Source: CAVRAW01 sp963716135 (GTDB lineage: Bacteria; Planctomycetota; Planctomycetia; Pirellulales; JADZDJ01). Taken from it: 64,000 nt of DNA. The DNA is taken from the NCBI GenBank assembly GCA_963716135.1, contig OY970289.1:186001-250000 (forward strand), given 5' to 3'. Positions 1 to 10,158 of the stretch are shown in pieces. A program made the translations under genes and the position numbers. The notes under the pieces are model-generated. The model was not told where the DNA came from, searched no databases, and saw nothing but the letters and a program-made list of their open reading frames with translations. Positions within the stretch are counted from its first letter, which is position 1. Each line of letters starts with the position of its first letter.

Positions 1-748
1 CTGGCGCACCTGATGCCGTACCTGGAGCAACGGGCAGTGCGCGAACATGTTGGACATGAATGTGCCGCTGTACAACAACGGCTTTAGCGTGTTTCCGCAG
101 AATCGGGCGGGTGTCGCGCAAGTCGTGCGCGAATTCCTTTGCCCCAGCGATAGCGGCGCAACGCAGCCGATCAATACTGCCTTCGGCCCGACCAACTACG
201 CCGCTTGTGCCGGAAGCGGCGCCGGCGGCGGCACGCCGTTTAACGCCGACGGGCTGTTCTTCATCAATTCACAAATCCGTGTCAGTCAAATCACCAACGG
301 ACTGAGCAAAACCGCCGCCTTTTCCGAAAGCATTCTCGGCATCACTCCAAGCTTCGGAACGACGGCATCCCAGATCGATCCGCGTTATGTTTATGCATTC
401 ACCTTTACGGCGCCGGTAACGGAAACCGCCTGCTCGCAGAGCGTGTTATGGAATCTATCCGATCCGCGCGGGTTCGCCTGGGCCAACGGCGAATTCCGAT
501 CGGCCATGTACAATCACTATCGCACTCCGAACTCCAGCACGTTGGATTGCGTCAGCGACAGCTTGGCCCCCGCCGATCGGTTGGCCGTTTATGGCTGGCG
601 CACTGCTAGGAGCTTGCACGTGGGGGGCGTAAACGTGCTCTTGGCCGACGGCTCGGTGCATTTTGTGCCCGACGGCGTGAACGGCGTGATCTGGCAAGCG
701 ATTTCCACACGCGCCGGCGCCGACTCCGAAGTGCTACAGTTGCCGTAA
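1..748 (+). CDS. DUF1559 domain protein, 3' part (cut by window edge)
   Basis: C-terminal part of a planctomycete DUF1559 (type II secretion pseudopilin-like) protein. Frame 1 reads LMPYLEQRAV, the usual LLPYLEQ block, from the first base. The rest (from MLDMNVPLYNNG at 47) is one base out of frame, so a frameshift lies near 40-46. The end shows the family's H-x-GG-x-N-x-x-x-ADGSV block (SLHVGGVNVLLADGSVHF). The N-terminal prepilin helix lies outside the window. The family is probably exported and abundant in planctomycetes; its function is unknown. Confidence 0.85.
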
Positions 749-823
749 GTAGTTGGGCGGCTTCGGCGAGCGCGCGTCACCCACGCGGCTTGTAGTTGTC
801 AACGTCTCTGCCGGCGGTGATAC

Positions 824-2458
824 TTGATGATGATGAATCCGGCCGATCTTTCCAGCGATCCAGGCGCAACCACCGGCAGCAAAACCGGCTTGGAACTCGA
901 TCTTTCCGGCCGCCAGATCGGCGACTATCGACTGCTCCGCCGCTTGGCGCGGCGCCATGGCCGACGTCTATCTGGCCGAGCAAGGTTCGCTCCGGCGGCA
1001 GGTGGCCTTCAAAGTGCTCAAGCGCGAACTGGCCGCCGATCAGACCTATGTGCGCCGCTTCCATAATGAAGCTCAGTCCGCCGCCGCGCTGGTGCAGGCC
1101 AACATCGTGCAAATCTACGAAGTGGGCTGCGTCGACAATGTGCACTACATCGCGCAGGAGTACGTCGAAGGGCAGAATCTGGCACAATTCATTTCGCGGC
1201 AGGGCTCGCCAAGCGTCAAAATGGCCATCGCCATCATGCGGCAGGTAACCGCCGCGTTGTGCAAAGCCGCCGAACGCGGCATCGTGCACCGCGACATTAA
1301 GCCCGAGAACATCATGCTGGCCCGATCCGGCGAGGTGAAGGTCGCCGACTTCGGCCTGGCTCGTGTGGCCGCCACTGACGATGCCACCAAGCTAACCCAG
1401 GTCGGCATCACGATGGGCACGCCGCTGTACATGAGCCCCGAGCAGGTTGAGGGCGCGCGCTCGATCCGCGCAGCGACATCTACAGCCTGGGCGTCACCTG
1501 CTACCACATGCTCAGCGGCCAAACGCCGTTCCGCGGCGACACCGCCCTGAGCGTGGCCTTGCAGCATGTTCGCACCCAGCCCGAGCGCCTGGAAAATGCG
1601 CGGCCCGATCTGCCACCGGCTCTGTGCCGCATTGTCCACAAAATGCTGACTAAAGACCCGACGCAGCGCTACCAGAACCCGCGCGAACTGCTGCAAGAAC
1701 TGCGTTCGCTGCAAATCGAAGGGGTCGATTTGCAATGGCCCGCCGAAATGGACGAGTTCCACGCCGTCGAATTGGCGTCGCTCACCGGCGCAGATCGCCA
1801 AGCCACGCAGCGGTTGCAGGAACTGATGAAAACTCAATCGCTAATGCGCCCTGATCGGCGCTGGGTCTGGCGGACCGCCGCGGCAATGGTCGCGGCGATG
1901 CTGGTGGGCGCCGGAGCCGCCTGGGCGCTGCGCGAACCGTATCTGCTCAACGTGCCCCCGGAAGTGGTGCCGCGCCAATCCACGGCCGAAGCGCAATACG
2001 ATTACGCCCGCAATCTGCCGAGCGAAGCCGCGTGGCTTGCGGTGGAGACATATTTTCCCAACGACAAAAAATATATCCCCCTGGCCAAGAAGGAACTCGC
2101 TTTGCAGTATCTGCTGGAGCAAGACGATTCCGAAAGCCGCGCCAAAGCCATGAAGTTGTTTGAATGGTTCGCCAATCGGCCCGACGTCGATAAGGACTAC
2201 CAGGTGTTCGGCATCGCGGGAGAGGCGATCGTCGATTCCCTGGAACACAAGCCCGCCGAAAGCGCGAAGAAACTGCTGGAACTGGAAAACGTCGCCGGCC
2301 GCCTGAATTCGGCCCAAGTGCAACGGGCACTGGGCGCGCGGATGAGTGCATCGCTGGCCGGCGTGATCCGCCGCAATCAACAGGCCATCGGCAAAGACAC
2401 CGCCGACAAATGGGAACGGTTGCTGGAAAGTCTTTCGGAAGACAACGGCCAATCGTGA
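824..2458 (+). CDS. Transmembrane Ser/Thr protein kinase (two frameshifts)
   Basis: Hanks-type kinase, about 540 residues. It reads GDYRLLRRLA, then a glycine-rich loop (GAMADVYLAEQ), catalytic loop HRDIKPENIML, DFGLARV and GTPLYMSPEQVEG, so the active-site motifs are intact. A transmembrane segment (AAAMVAAMLVGAGAAWAL) follows near 1875-1930, then an alpha-helical tail probably on the far side of the membrane. The frame breaks near 940-957 inside the glycine loop and near 1462, where adding one G restores ARSDPRSDIYSLG. The ATG at 824 is the first of four consecutive ATGs. The stop is 17 bases before zwf, so co-transcription with zwf and dus is likely. Confidence 0.88.
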
Positions 2459-2475
2459 ATATCGCAGGTGCTCGG

Positions 2476-3928
2476 ATGCCACACACCCTTGTCATTTTCG
2501 GCGCCTCGGGCGATCTCACCAGTCGCAAGCTGATTCCGGCGCTATTCTCACTGTTTCGCAAGAAGCGGTTGCCGGAGGGGACGAATATTGTCGGCGTTTC
2601 GCGCACCGCCTTCACGCACGACGAGTGGCGCAAAAAACTCGCGGAATCGACACAAGAGTTCGCCAAGAAGAATTGGGACGCGGCGGCGTGGAAGCAATTC
2701 GCTGAGTCGATCTACTACCAGCCGGGCGATCTGAAAACCTCTGGCGACTATGCGAAGCTGGCCAAACTGCTCGCCGAGATTGAAAAGGGCGCGCCGGCCA
2801 CGCGGCTGTACTATCTGGCGATCGCGCCGCAGCTTTACGAAACCGCCGTGGAATGCCTGGGCGCCAGCGGCCTGGCCAAAGAAACCGACGCTCCGCGGCG
2901 AGTGGTCATCGAAAAACCGTTCGGCACCGATCTGGCCAGCGCGCGGCATCTGAACGAAGCCATCCACCGCGTGTTTGCCGAACAGCAGGTGTACCGCATC
3001 GATCATTACTTGGGCAAGGAAACGGTGCAGAACGTGTTGGTGCTGCGGTTCGCCAATACCATTTTCGAGCCGGTGTGGAATCGCAACTATATAGACCACG
3101 TGGAGATCACCGTCGCGGAAGAAGGCACCATCGGCCGCCGCGCCGGCTATTACGACACCGCCGGCGTGCTGCGCGACATGTTTCAGAACCATCTGCTGCA
3201 GTTGCTGGCGATCGTGGCCATGGAGGCGCCGGTGCGATACGAAGCAGATCACGTGCGCGACGAAAAGGTAAAGGTGCTGGAAGCGATTCAGCTTCTGACG
3301 CCGACGGCCGTTGCGCGCGACACCGTGCGCGGCCAATACCGCGGCTATCTGCAGGAGCCGGGCGTGGCCCCCAACAGTCAAACCGCCACGTTCGCGGCCG
3401 CGAAGCTAGCGGTGCAAAACTGGCGCTGGGAGGGCGTGCCATTTTATTTGCGCAGCGGCAAGGCGATGTCGTGCCGCACCACGCAAATCGCCATCCGCTT
3501 CAAGCAACCGCCACACATGCTGTTTCGTGCGGCTTGCGAAACTCAGTGCGACCCTAACATCCTGGTCATTCAAGTGCAGCCAGCCGAAGGCATTCAGCTA
3601 CATTTCCAAACCAAAGTGCCCGACGCCGGCATGAAGCTGCGGCTGACGGACCTGGATTTCAGCTTCCAGCGCGAGTTCAAAGGCGCGATGCCCGAGGCAT
3701 ACGAGCGATTGTTGCTCGACGCTTTCTTGGGAGATGCCAGCCTGTTTGCGCAGTGACGAAGTGGAAACGGCCTGGAGCATCATCGATCCGATTTCGCAAA
3801 CCTGGCAGAAAGAAAAAAAACCCACGCTATACCAATACGAACCCGGCCTGTGGGGACCGGAGGAATCGAGCCACTGGATGGCACTGCAAGGCCGGCAGTG
3901 GTTTGATACTTGCCCGGTGCTGTCATGA
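2476..3928 (+). CDS. zwf: Glucose-6-phosphate 1-dehydrogenase (one frameshift)
   Basis: Oxidises glucose-6-phosphate to 6-phosphogluconolactone with reduction of NADP, the entry step of the oxidative pentose-phosphate pathway. The start MPHTLVIFGASGDLTSRKL carries the GASGDL dinucleotide-binding motif, and RIDHYLGKETVQN holds the substrate-binding and catalytic residues. The frame breaks near 3735-3745: the last part (RSDEVETAWSIIDPI) continues one frame over to the stop at 3926-3928. Restoring a lost CG pair gives about 484 residues, close to the normal 490-510. ATG 2476 is preferred to the in-frame 2410 because it lies just before the nucleotide-binding motif. The stop overlaps the dus start (ATGA). 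Confidence 0.94.
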
Positions 3929-4998
3929 CGCAAACGATTTCCTCTGTACCACATCTGCGATTGGGCAACATCGACATCGGCTTTCCGGTAGTGCAAGCGG
4001 CCTTGTCGGGCTACAGCGACGCTGCGATGCGGATTATTGCGCGGCGGCTAGGCGCGCCATACACACTCTGCGAAGTGCTGCTGGATCAATTCGTGGTGAC
4101 GGCTGGGCATTCGAAGAAAAATCAGCGGCGATTGCAGGTGACCGATGAGGAGCATCCCGTGGGCGGGCAATTGATGGGGGCCAATCCTGACGATTTCGCG
4201 CCGGCGGCCCAGCAACTGGTGAAATCGGGCTTCGACGTGATCGACATCAACTTCGGCTGCCCAGTGAAAAAAGTGCTTGGGCGGTGCCGAGGCGGCTTTT
4301 TGTTGGGGCAGGTCGATACGGCGCTGGAAATTGTTTCACGCGTGCGCGAGGCGGTGCCGCCGCACGTGCCGGTCACGGTGAAGATGCGCCGAGGCTTGGA
4401 CGACAGCGCCCAAGCCCGCGAAAAATTCTTCGCGATCTTCGACGGCGCCTTCGAGCGTGGCGTGGCGGCGATCACCGTGCATGGCCGAACCGTCCAGCAG
4501 CGCTACGTCGGCCCCAGCAATTGGGAATTCTTGCGCGAAGTGAAACGGCATGTCGGCGAGCGCACGGTTTTGGGCAGCGGCGATTTGTTCACGCCGCAAG
4601 CATGCCTCGAAATGCTGCGCCGCACCGGCGTGGACGGCGTGACAGTGGCCCGCGGTGCAATCGGCAATCCGTGGATTTTCCAGCAAGCCCAGGCGCTCGC
4701 AAATGGATTGCCGCTCCCGGAAGCGCCCAGTTTGCACCAACAGCGCCGCGTGATCGAAGAGCATTATCGCCTGGCCGAGCAGGTATACGGGCCGCAGGCC
4801 TGCGGCCGGCAGATGCGCAAATTCGGCATCAAGTATTCACGCCTGCATCCCGATTCGCTGGCGGTGCGCGATGCATTCATCGCGGTGCGCCGGCCCGAAG
4901 AACTCGCGCAAGTGCTCGATCGCTTCTACGCCGAAGATCTACCCGGGCGTCATCCCGAAGCGGAAGTCGACGAAACGGTCGATTGCGAAGCGGCTTGA
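3925..4998 (+). CDS. dus: tRNA-dihydrouridine synthase (paralogue 1)
   Basis: FMN-dependent enzyme that reduces uridines in tRNA D-loops. It shows the (beta/alpha)8-barrel motifs QAALSGYSDAAMR at the N-terminus, DINFGCPVKKV (the Cys of GCP is the catalytic position in Dus enzymes), TVKMRRG, VHGRTVQQRY and GSGDLFTPQ. Length 357 residues is normal. ATG 3925 overlaps the zwf stop by ATGA, which suggests translational coupling; an in-frame start at 3910 would lie inside zwf. The 3' end overlaps convergent queG by 49 bases. A second, more distant Dus lies at 12293-13359. Confidence 0.93.
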   Translation: MTQTISSVPHLRLGNIDIGFPVVQAALSGYSDAAMRIIARRLGAPYTLCEVLLDQFVVTAGHSKKNQRRLQVTDEEHPVGGQLMGANPDDFAPAAQQLVKSGFDVIDINFGCPVKKVLGRCRGGFLLGQVDTALEIVSRVREAVPPHVPVTVKMRRGLDDSAQAREKFFAIFDGAFERGVAAITVHGRTVQQRYVGPSNWEFLREVKRHVGERTVLGSGDLFTPQACLEMLRRTGVDGVTVARGAIGNPWIFQQAQALANGLPLPEAPSLHQQRRVIEEHYRLAEQVYGPQACGRQMRKFGIKYSRLHPDSLAVRDAFIAVRRPEELAQVLDRFYAEDLPGRHPEAEVDETVDCEAA

Positions 4999-6018
4999 AT
5001 TCTTGCAAGCGCCGAAGCGCAAGCTTCGCGCACCAACGGCTCGTCATCGTTCAATCCGCGAACGAGGGCCGGTTCCGCTGCCGCATGCCGTTGGTTTCCC
5101 AGCACGATCGCAGCATTGCGCAACAGACCGCGCCGCTTGCGCGCCACAGCGGCGAGTGGCGAAATCGGGCGCGGAATGCGACCTCGCTCAAGTCGAATAG
5201 CGCAATCAAATCTATCGGATTCATGCCGCCAGCCGGCTGGAATTCAGGCTGTTGTGACACTGGCGCGCGATGATTCCACGGGCAAACATCCTGGCAAACG
5301 TCGCAGCCGAACAGCCAATCCCCCATGCCGCCGCGCAATGAATCGGGGATCGACTGGCGCAATTCGATCGTCAAATAACTGATGCACCGCCGCGCGTCGA
5401 GCACGTAGGCATCGACGAATGCGGCCGTCGGGCAGGCATCCAGGCAGGCGCGACAAGTTCCGCAATGATCGGTCTCGTGCGGCGCATCGAACTGCAGTTC
5501 CACGTCCGTCAGCAGGGCCGCCAAGAAAAACCAACTTCCCAGTTGCTTGTTCAGAAGCAGCGTGTTCTTACCGATCCAACCCAACCCGGCCAATTGCGCG
5601 AACTCTCGTTCCAATAGCGGCGCGGTGTCAACAACGCCGCGCACTTGGGCCGTCGGACAACAGTCGCGCAGCCAATCGCCAAGCTGCGCAAGCGCGACCG
5701 AATCAGATCGTGATAATCGCCGCCCCAGGCGTAGCGCGACACCCTGCCCTGCCCCGGTTGCGGAGGCTGCGCGTCGGCGGTGCGGTAGTTCATCGCCAGC
5801 ATCACAATGCTGCGTGCGCCGTCGAGCACGAATTGCGGATCGGCAGCCGCCTCGGCGCGATCCGGCAGATAGTGCATCTGCCCGGCGTAACCAGCGGCCA
5901 GCCACTCGGAAAATCGATCCACTCCAGGAGGCGCCGCGGCTGGGCAAACGCCGCACAAATCGAAACCCAGCCGCCGGGCCTCGGCCTTGAGATCGGTGGT
6001 TAGCGAAGCGAGAGTCAT
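4950..6018 (-). CDS. queG: Epoxyqueuosine reductase (two frameshifts)
   Basis: Cobalamin- and Fe-S-dependent enzyme for the last step of queuosine synthesis in tRNA. After the start MTLASLTTDLK the protein has LCGVCPAA, YHDLIRSRL, GWIGKNTLLLN and two ferredoxin-type cysteine clusters (CGTCRACLDACP and CDVCQDVCPWN), then a short HEAT-like tail. The frame breaks near 5697 (adding one C gives RSRLAQLGDW) and near 5140 (one base restores RAKRRGLLRNAAIVLGN). The repaired length, about 356 residues, is typical. Start 6018 was chosen because the upstream in-frame extension runs through the hairpin at 6038-6117. Convergent with dus. Confidence 0.92.
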
Positions 6019-6037
6019 ATCATGTCGTGAAGAACTA

Positions 6038-6117
6038 GGGTGGCCGGGGCTGGACCGAAGGGAAGCCCCGGTGGTGAAAGTCCGGGGCTTCGGCTGCGCC
6101 TCCAGCCCCGGCCACCC
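6038..6117. repeat. Long imperfect inverted repeat (hairpin) upstream of queG
   Basis: Arms 6038-6054 (GGGTGGCCGGGGCTGGA) and 6101-6117 are perfectly complementary over 17 bases. An inner imperfect stem pairs the region 6055-6071 with CCGGGGCTTCGG at 6082-6093, with a few extra bases on the left. It sits between the divergent queG and the gene at 6219. It lacks a T-tract, so it may be an intergenic repetitive element or an RNA structure in a leader rather than a simple terminator. Confidence 0.75.
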
Positions 6118-6218
6118 CAACTCAAGCTAGTTGTAACCTGTTTTGCGGCTGTTTACTGTAGAGGGTGGTTCGGAACAGGCCCAAACAACATTGATTTTTG
6201 CATCGGGAGGTGGCTGCG

Positions 6219-6671
6219 ATGAAACGAATTCGAAACTTCATTTTGTGCGCGATGGCACTGGCGTTGATTGCCGCAATGTGCCCTTCGACCGCCAGCGCCG
6301 GCGGCCCATTCGGTTGCGGCGATTGGTGGGGCATCAATGGCCCGTACGGATTGTACGGCAATCGTGTGAACGAAGTGCCCTACTTCTCCATGTTCCCGCC
6401 GGTGTATTACAGCCTGCCGGTGCCGCGCTCGTACGGCTGGAGCCCGTTCGCTTATCCGCCGGGAACGATGACACCGGCCGTCGAAGCACCCAAGCCGCAG
6501 ACGATTATCAATCCGCACGTGCAGCAGCCGCAGTGCGCGCCGTCGTCGTCGGAGGCGAAAGCACGCACGACGGGTTACGAAGCGCCGCCGCCGAAGGAGA
6601 TCATCAATCCGTTCGTGAAAACAGCCGGCAGCACGCCGGATGCTAGCACGAGGGTGGCAGCGCGGCAGTAA
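6219..6671 (+). CDS. Small secreted protein, unknown function
   Basis: About 150 residues. The N-terminus MKRIRNFILCAMALALIAAM followed by CPSTASA is a good Sec signal peptide. The mature part is rich in Gly, Pro and Tyr (GGPFGCGDWWGINGPYG) and ends in a polar Pro/Ala-rich tail. ATG 6219 is chosen because GGGAGG at 6205-6210 is a clear ribosome-binding site 8 bases upstream. I do not recognise a family. The next gene encodes a proline-rich lipoprotein, so both may act at the cell envelope. Confidence 0.75.
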   Translation: MKRIRNFILCAMALALIAAMCPSTASAGGPFGCGDWWGINGPYGLYGNRVNEVPYFSMFPPVYYSLPVPRSYGWSPFAYPPGTMTPAVEAPKPQTIINPHVQQPQCAPSSSEAKARTTGYEAPPPKEIINPFVKTAGSTPDASTRVAARQ

Positions 6672-6754
6672 ATCGGCCTGGACACACTGCGGGGAATCGC
6701 TATTCTACCCGCCCTATTCTGTTGCCGCATTCCCGGCGTAAAAGGAGTTCGCCG

Positions 6755-7823
6755 ATGTCACGGCTATTAGGCGTGGTGATTGTGGCCGCCATGTGCGCCG
6801 GCTGCCGCAGTTCCGCGCCGGTCTACGATCCCTTCATGGGCCGCACGACGGTTCCACCGCCGGGCACCGCCGTGGTGCAGCCAGGCCAGCCGTATTACTC
6901 CGCGCCGCCGGCGGGCGCGACCACCAGTCCGCCTTTGATCACGCCGCCGCCGGGCGCCAGCGCGACGCCGCCGGCCGTCAACAGCGGATTGTCGTCGAGC
7001 TTCACGCCAAACGTTTCGCCAGTGTCGGCAAACGGCAGCTGCGCCGACGGCAACGGTAACGCCTGTTTCCGCGACGGCCCCCGCCGCGATGCCGGCCACT
7101 CCGGGCGCCCAACCGCTGAATCCCCCTCCGGCGACCGGACGACCGATCTATGGTCCGCCAGGCGGTGGTTTGGTTTATCCGCCGACCTCCGCTGCGCCGA
7201 TCGGAAACGCGCAAACATTGGCACAAGCGCCCGCGGCGGGTGTGCCCACGCCGGCAAATCCGGCGACCGCCCCCAACGCATCCTTAACTGGCGTGAAGCC
7301 GGCGAGCTTCGACTCGTCGAGTTCCGCGCCTTCCGGCACGCCGGTCGTGTTCAACACATCGCGCGATCAAAATCCAATTCGCATTGTCGAGCCGCCTCAT
7401 TCGGCCGCGCCGACATCTACAGCCGCGACTGCATCGCCCCACACGCTAAATCAAGCGCTATCGTTCCGTGTTCCGGAAATCACCGACTTGCCGCCGGCGA
7501 ATTCCGCCGCCAGGGGATCGATCGCGGCTTCGCCGGCCGCCGCCAACGAATCGGCGGGAGGTTATGGATACGATGCTCAATACCACTGGCTTAAGGGCAA
7601 GCTCGAATATTCCCAAAGCACCCACAGTTGGCGGCTCCGCTACATTCCGCCCGATGGGAACACCGACAGCTACGGCGGCAGCGTAATCTTGGCCGACAAC
7701 TCGCAAATGACCGGCTTGCAAGCCGGCGACGCCGTGTACGCTCAGGGTTCGTTGGGCGCATCGAGTTCGGCTCAAGGCAGCTTCGCGCCGCAGTACAATC
7801 TGCAGCGCATCCAAAAGCTGTAA
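6755..7823 (+). CDS. Proline-rich lipoprotein, unknown function (one frameshift)
   Basis: About 355 residues. MSRLLGVVIVAAMCAGCRSS is a lipoprotein signal with an AGC lipobox, preceded by AAAGGAG at 6741-6747 with good spacing. The middle is a low-complexity Pro/Ala/Thr linker. The C-terminal 80 residues look folded (YDAQYHWLKGKLEYSQSTHS, then WRLRYIPPDG). The frame breaks near 7035-7055: upstream is in frame 2, downstream (ATVTPVSATAPAAMPATP) in frame 3. I do not recognise the C-terminal domain. Likely an envelope-anchored protein. Confidence 0.72.
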
Positions 7824-7912
7824 GCCTATCTGTCGCTGAACCGCGTTGCGACGCCAATGATTCCTTCTGCGCGGACGCTCTGTATCCTAGAATAGATGTA
7901 TTGGACCGCGCG

Positions 7913-7950
7913 TCCTACTTCCTACTTCCTACTTCCTAATTCCTACTCCC
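7913..7950. repeat. Heptamer-periodic tract (TCCTACT)n
   Basis: About five tandem 7-base units of the form TCCTACT, with one TCCTAAT variant, ending in a C run. It lies directly before the SecA paralogue. Other tracts with the same 7-base period but different unit sequence occur at 9937-10030, 17518-17610 and 49753-49837. Confidence 0.85.
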
Positions 7951-7952
7951 CT

Positions 7953-9911
7953 GTGGTCACCTCCGCCGACGAAATTCTGGGCCGTATTTCCTCGCTGGTC
8001 GGCGGCAGCGCCACGAAGCTGCAACTCCGCCGTTGGGCACAATTAATCCCCGTGGTCGCGGCGCTGGAGCCGGAATTGCAGGCCCAGTCCGACGAGGAGT
8101 TGCGCAAGCGCAGCCTATCGCTGCGGTATCGGGCCCGCAGCCGCGAGCCGCTGCCGACGCTCTTGCCCGAGGCCTACGCCTTGGTGCGTGAAGCCGGGCG
8201 GCGCAAGCTCAACATGCGTCACTTCGACGTGCAAATCCTGGGCGGCATCGCCCTGCACCATCGCTGCATCGTCGAAATGCAAACCGGCGAAGGCAAAACG
8301 TTGGTCGCCACGCTGCCGTTGTATCTGGCCGCGCTGACCGGAGAAGGCGTCCACCTGGCCACCGTGAACGATTACCTGGCCAAGCGCGATGCCGACTGGA
8401 TGCGGCCCATTTTCGATTTGTTGGGCATGTCGGTCGGCGTGATCCAATCGCAGATGCCCCAAGACCAGCGCCGAGAGGCGTATGAGTGCGACATCACTTA
8501 CGGCACGGCCAATGAGTTCGGCTTCGACTTTCTGCGAGATCGGCTCCTGCAGCGCCGCATTCGCGAAGGCCAGACGGACGTGGTGGCCCAGATGCTGGGG
8601 CACGGCAAGACCGCCGAGGCCGAAAAGCCCGTGCAGCGCGAACCCTACTTCGCGCTGGTGGATGAGGCCGACAATATTTTGATCGACGAAGCCCGCACGC
8701 CGCTGATCATCAGCTCGCTGCCCGACGAGGCGGCCAAAGCGGAGGCCGAACTGTTCCGCTGGAGCGCGGCCGCCGTGTCGCAATTCGTCGAAGACGAGCA
8801 TTACGAGTTCGATTACGAGAAGCGCACCGCCGAGCTGACCGGCGAAGGCCGACGGATGGTGCGCTGCCTGCCACGCAGCGGTTGGGTCGAGCAGGTGGGC
8901 ATGCTGGCGCTGTACGATTCGATCGAGCGCGCCATCCGCGCGAACCAGGGTTTCATCCTCGATCGCCATTACGTGGTGCGCAAGGGCGAAATTGTGATCG
9001 TCGACGAATTCACCGGCCGACTTTCCGAAGGCCGCAAGTGGCGCGACGGCCTGCATCAGGCCATTGAAGCCAAGGAAGGCGTGCCCGTGACCATCGCCAC
9101 CGGCCACGCCGCCCGCGTAACGATCCAGGATTATTTTCTCCGCTATCCGCGCCTGGCCGGCATGACGGGCACGGCCGCCACGAGCGCCCGCGAACTGCGG
9201 AAGATCTACAAAGTGCAAGTGGCGCTGATTCCCACGCACCGGCCTCCCATTCGCCAGCCCTTGCGCACGGCCATTTATGGCACCGAGGATGATAAGTTCG
9301 CGGCGATCGTGAATGAAGTGCTCGAGATGCGCGCCACGGGACGCCCGGTGCTGATCGGAACACGCTCGATCGATAAATCGGAGAAACTGTCGGGCTTGCT
9401 CACCGCCGCAGAAGTGCCGCATCAGGTGCTCAATGCCCGCCAGATCGCCGCCGAGGCCGAGATCGTCTCCATGGCCGGGCAGGAAGGGCGCGTCACCGTA
9501 TCGACCAACATGGCCGGCCGCGGCACCGATATTCGATTGGGCGATGGGATCGCCGAACTGGGCGGGCTGCACGTGATCTGCACCGAAATGCACGACGCCG
9601 CGCGCATCGACCGCCAATTAATCGGCCGCTGCGGTCGTCAGGGCGATCCCGGTTCGTACCGGCAATATCTCGCGCTGGACGACGACATCGTGATCATGGG
9701 ACTGGGGCCCAAGAAGGCCTGGCGCTTGACGGCACGAGGAAAATCGTCCCCCGGTCCGTTCGATAATCTGGTCGGCCTGTTCCGCAAAGCGCAGCGCCGG
9801 ATCGAGCGGCGACACTTCCGCGACCGAAAATCGCTGATGTACCACGAGAAGGAACGAAAAAAAATCATCGTGGGTATGGGGCAAGACCCGTATTTGGACT
9901 CGCCAGCATGA
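7953..9911 (+). CDS. Short SecA-family translocase ATPase
   Basis: SecA-like motor protein, about 652 residues against about 850-950 for housekeeping SecA. It has Walker A (MQTGEGKTLVATLPLYLAAL), the VDEADNILIDEARTPLIIS block, GTRSIDKSEKLSGLL, GRGTDIRLGDGIAELGGLH and DRQLIGRCGRQGDPGS, so the DEAD motor is complete. After the motor only a short helical tail follows (LFRKAQRRIERRHFRD); the helical wing and the Cys-rich SecB-binding end are missing. GTG 7953 (VVTSADEILGRI) is preferred to ATG 7896, because the latter would translate the heptamer tract as repetitive peptide. Probably an accessory SecA for special substrates. Confidence 0.85.
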   Translation: MVTSADEILGRISSLVGGSATKLQLRRWAQLIPVVAALEPELQAQSDEELRKRSLSLRYRARSREPLPTLLPEAYALVREAGRRKLNMRHFDVQILGGIALHHRCIVEMQTGEGKTLVATLPLYLAALTGEGVHLATVNDYLAKRDADWMRPIFDLLGMSVGVIQSQMPQDQRREAYECDITYGTANEFGFDFLRDRLLQRRIREGQTDVVAQMLGHGKTAEAEKPVQREPYFALVDEADNILIDEARTPLIISSLPDEAAKAEAELFRWSAAAVSQFVEDEHYEFDYEKRTAELTGEGRRMVRCLPRSGWVEQVGMLALYDSIERAIRANQGFILDRHYVVRKGEIVIVDEFTGRLSEGRKWRDGLHQAIEAKEGVPVTIATGHAARVTIQDYFLRYPRLAGMTGTAATSARELRKIYKVQVALIPTHRPPIRQPLRTAIYGTEDDKFAAIVNEVLEMRATGRPVLIGTRSIDKSEKLSGLLTAAEVPHQVLNARQIAAEAEIVSMAGQEGRVTVSTNMAGRGTDIRLGDGIAELGGLHVICTEMHDAARIDRQLIGRCGRQGDPGSYRQYLALDDDIVIMGLGPKKAWRLTARGKSSPGPFDNLVGLFRKAQRRIERRHFRDRKSLMYHEKERKKIIVGMGQDPYLDSPA

Positions 9912-9936
9912 GTAGGCAGCAGGGTTCAGGGCGCAG

Positions 9937-10030
9937 TTCTGCCTTCTGCCTTCTGCTTTCTGCCTTCTGCCTTCTGCTTTCTGCCTTCTGCCTTCTGCCT
10001 TCTGCATCCTGCGCCCTGCATCCTGCGCCC
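9937..10030. repeat. Heptamer-periodic tract (TTCTGCC)n with flanking inverted repeat
   Basis: About ten tandem 7-base units TTCTGCC or TTCTGCT, then TGCATCCTGCGCCC twice. The 10-base sequence CAGGGCGCAG at 9927-9936 is repeated in inverse form at 10009-10018, so the tract could fold back. It lies between the SecA paralogue and the next gene; no gene is visible in 9912-10158. Confidence 0.85.
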
Positions 10031-10158
10031 TTCTCTGCTAGCATCCAACTGCAATTGACCCACCGTACTTAGTGTGTCAAGTTGGTGGCCCGAAATGGAT
10101 TTCCGCAGTGACGCCCTCGCGCGTCATTGTCTCCGTACGACCATACGAGGTGGTCCCG

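Noticed and set aside
10072..10158. Upstream in-frame extension of the exported coiled-coil protein
   Set aside because: The extension lies before the signal peptide MKLSSLALVAW; the start at 10159 gives a normal export signal.
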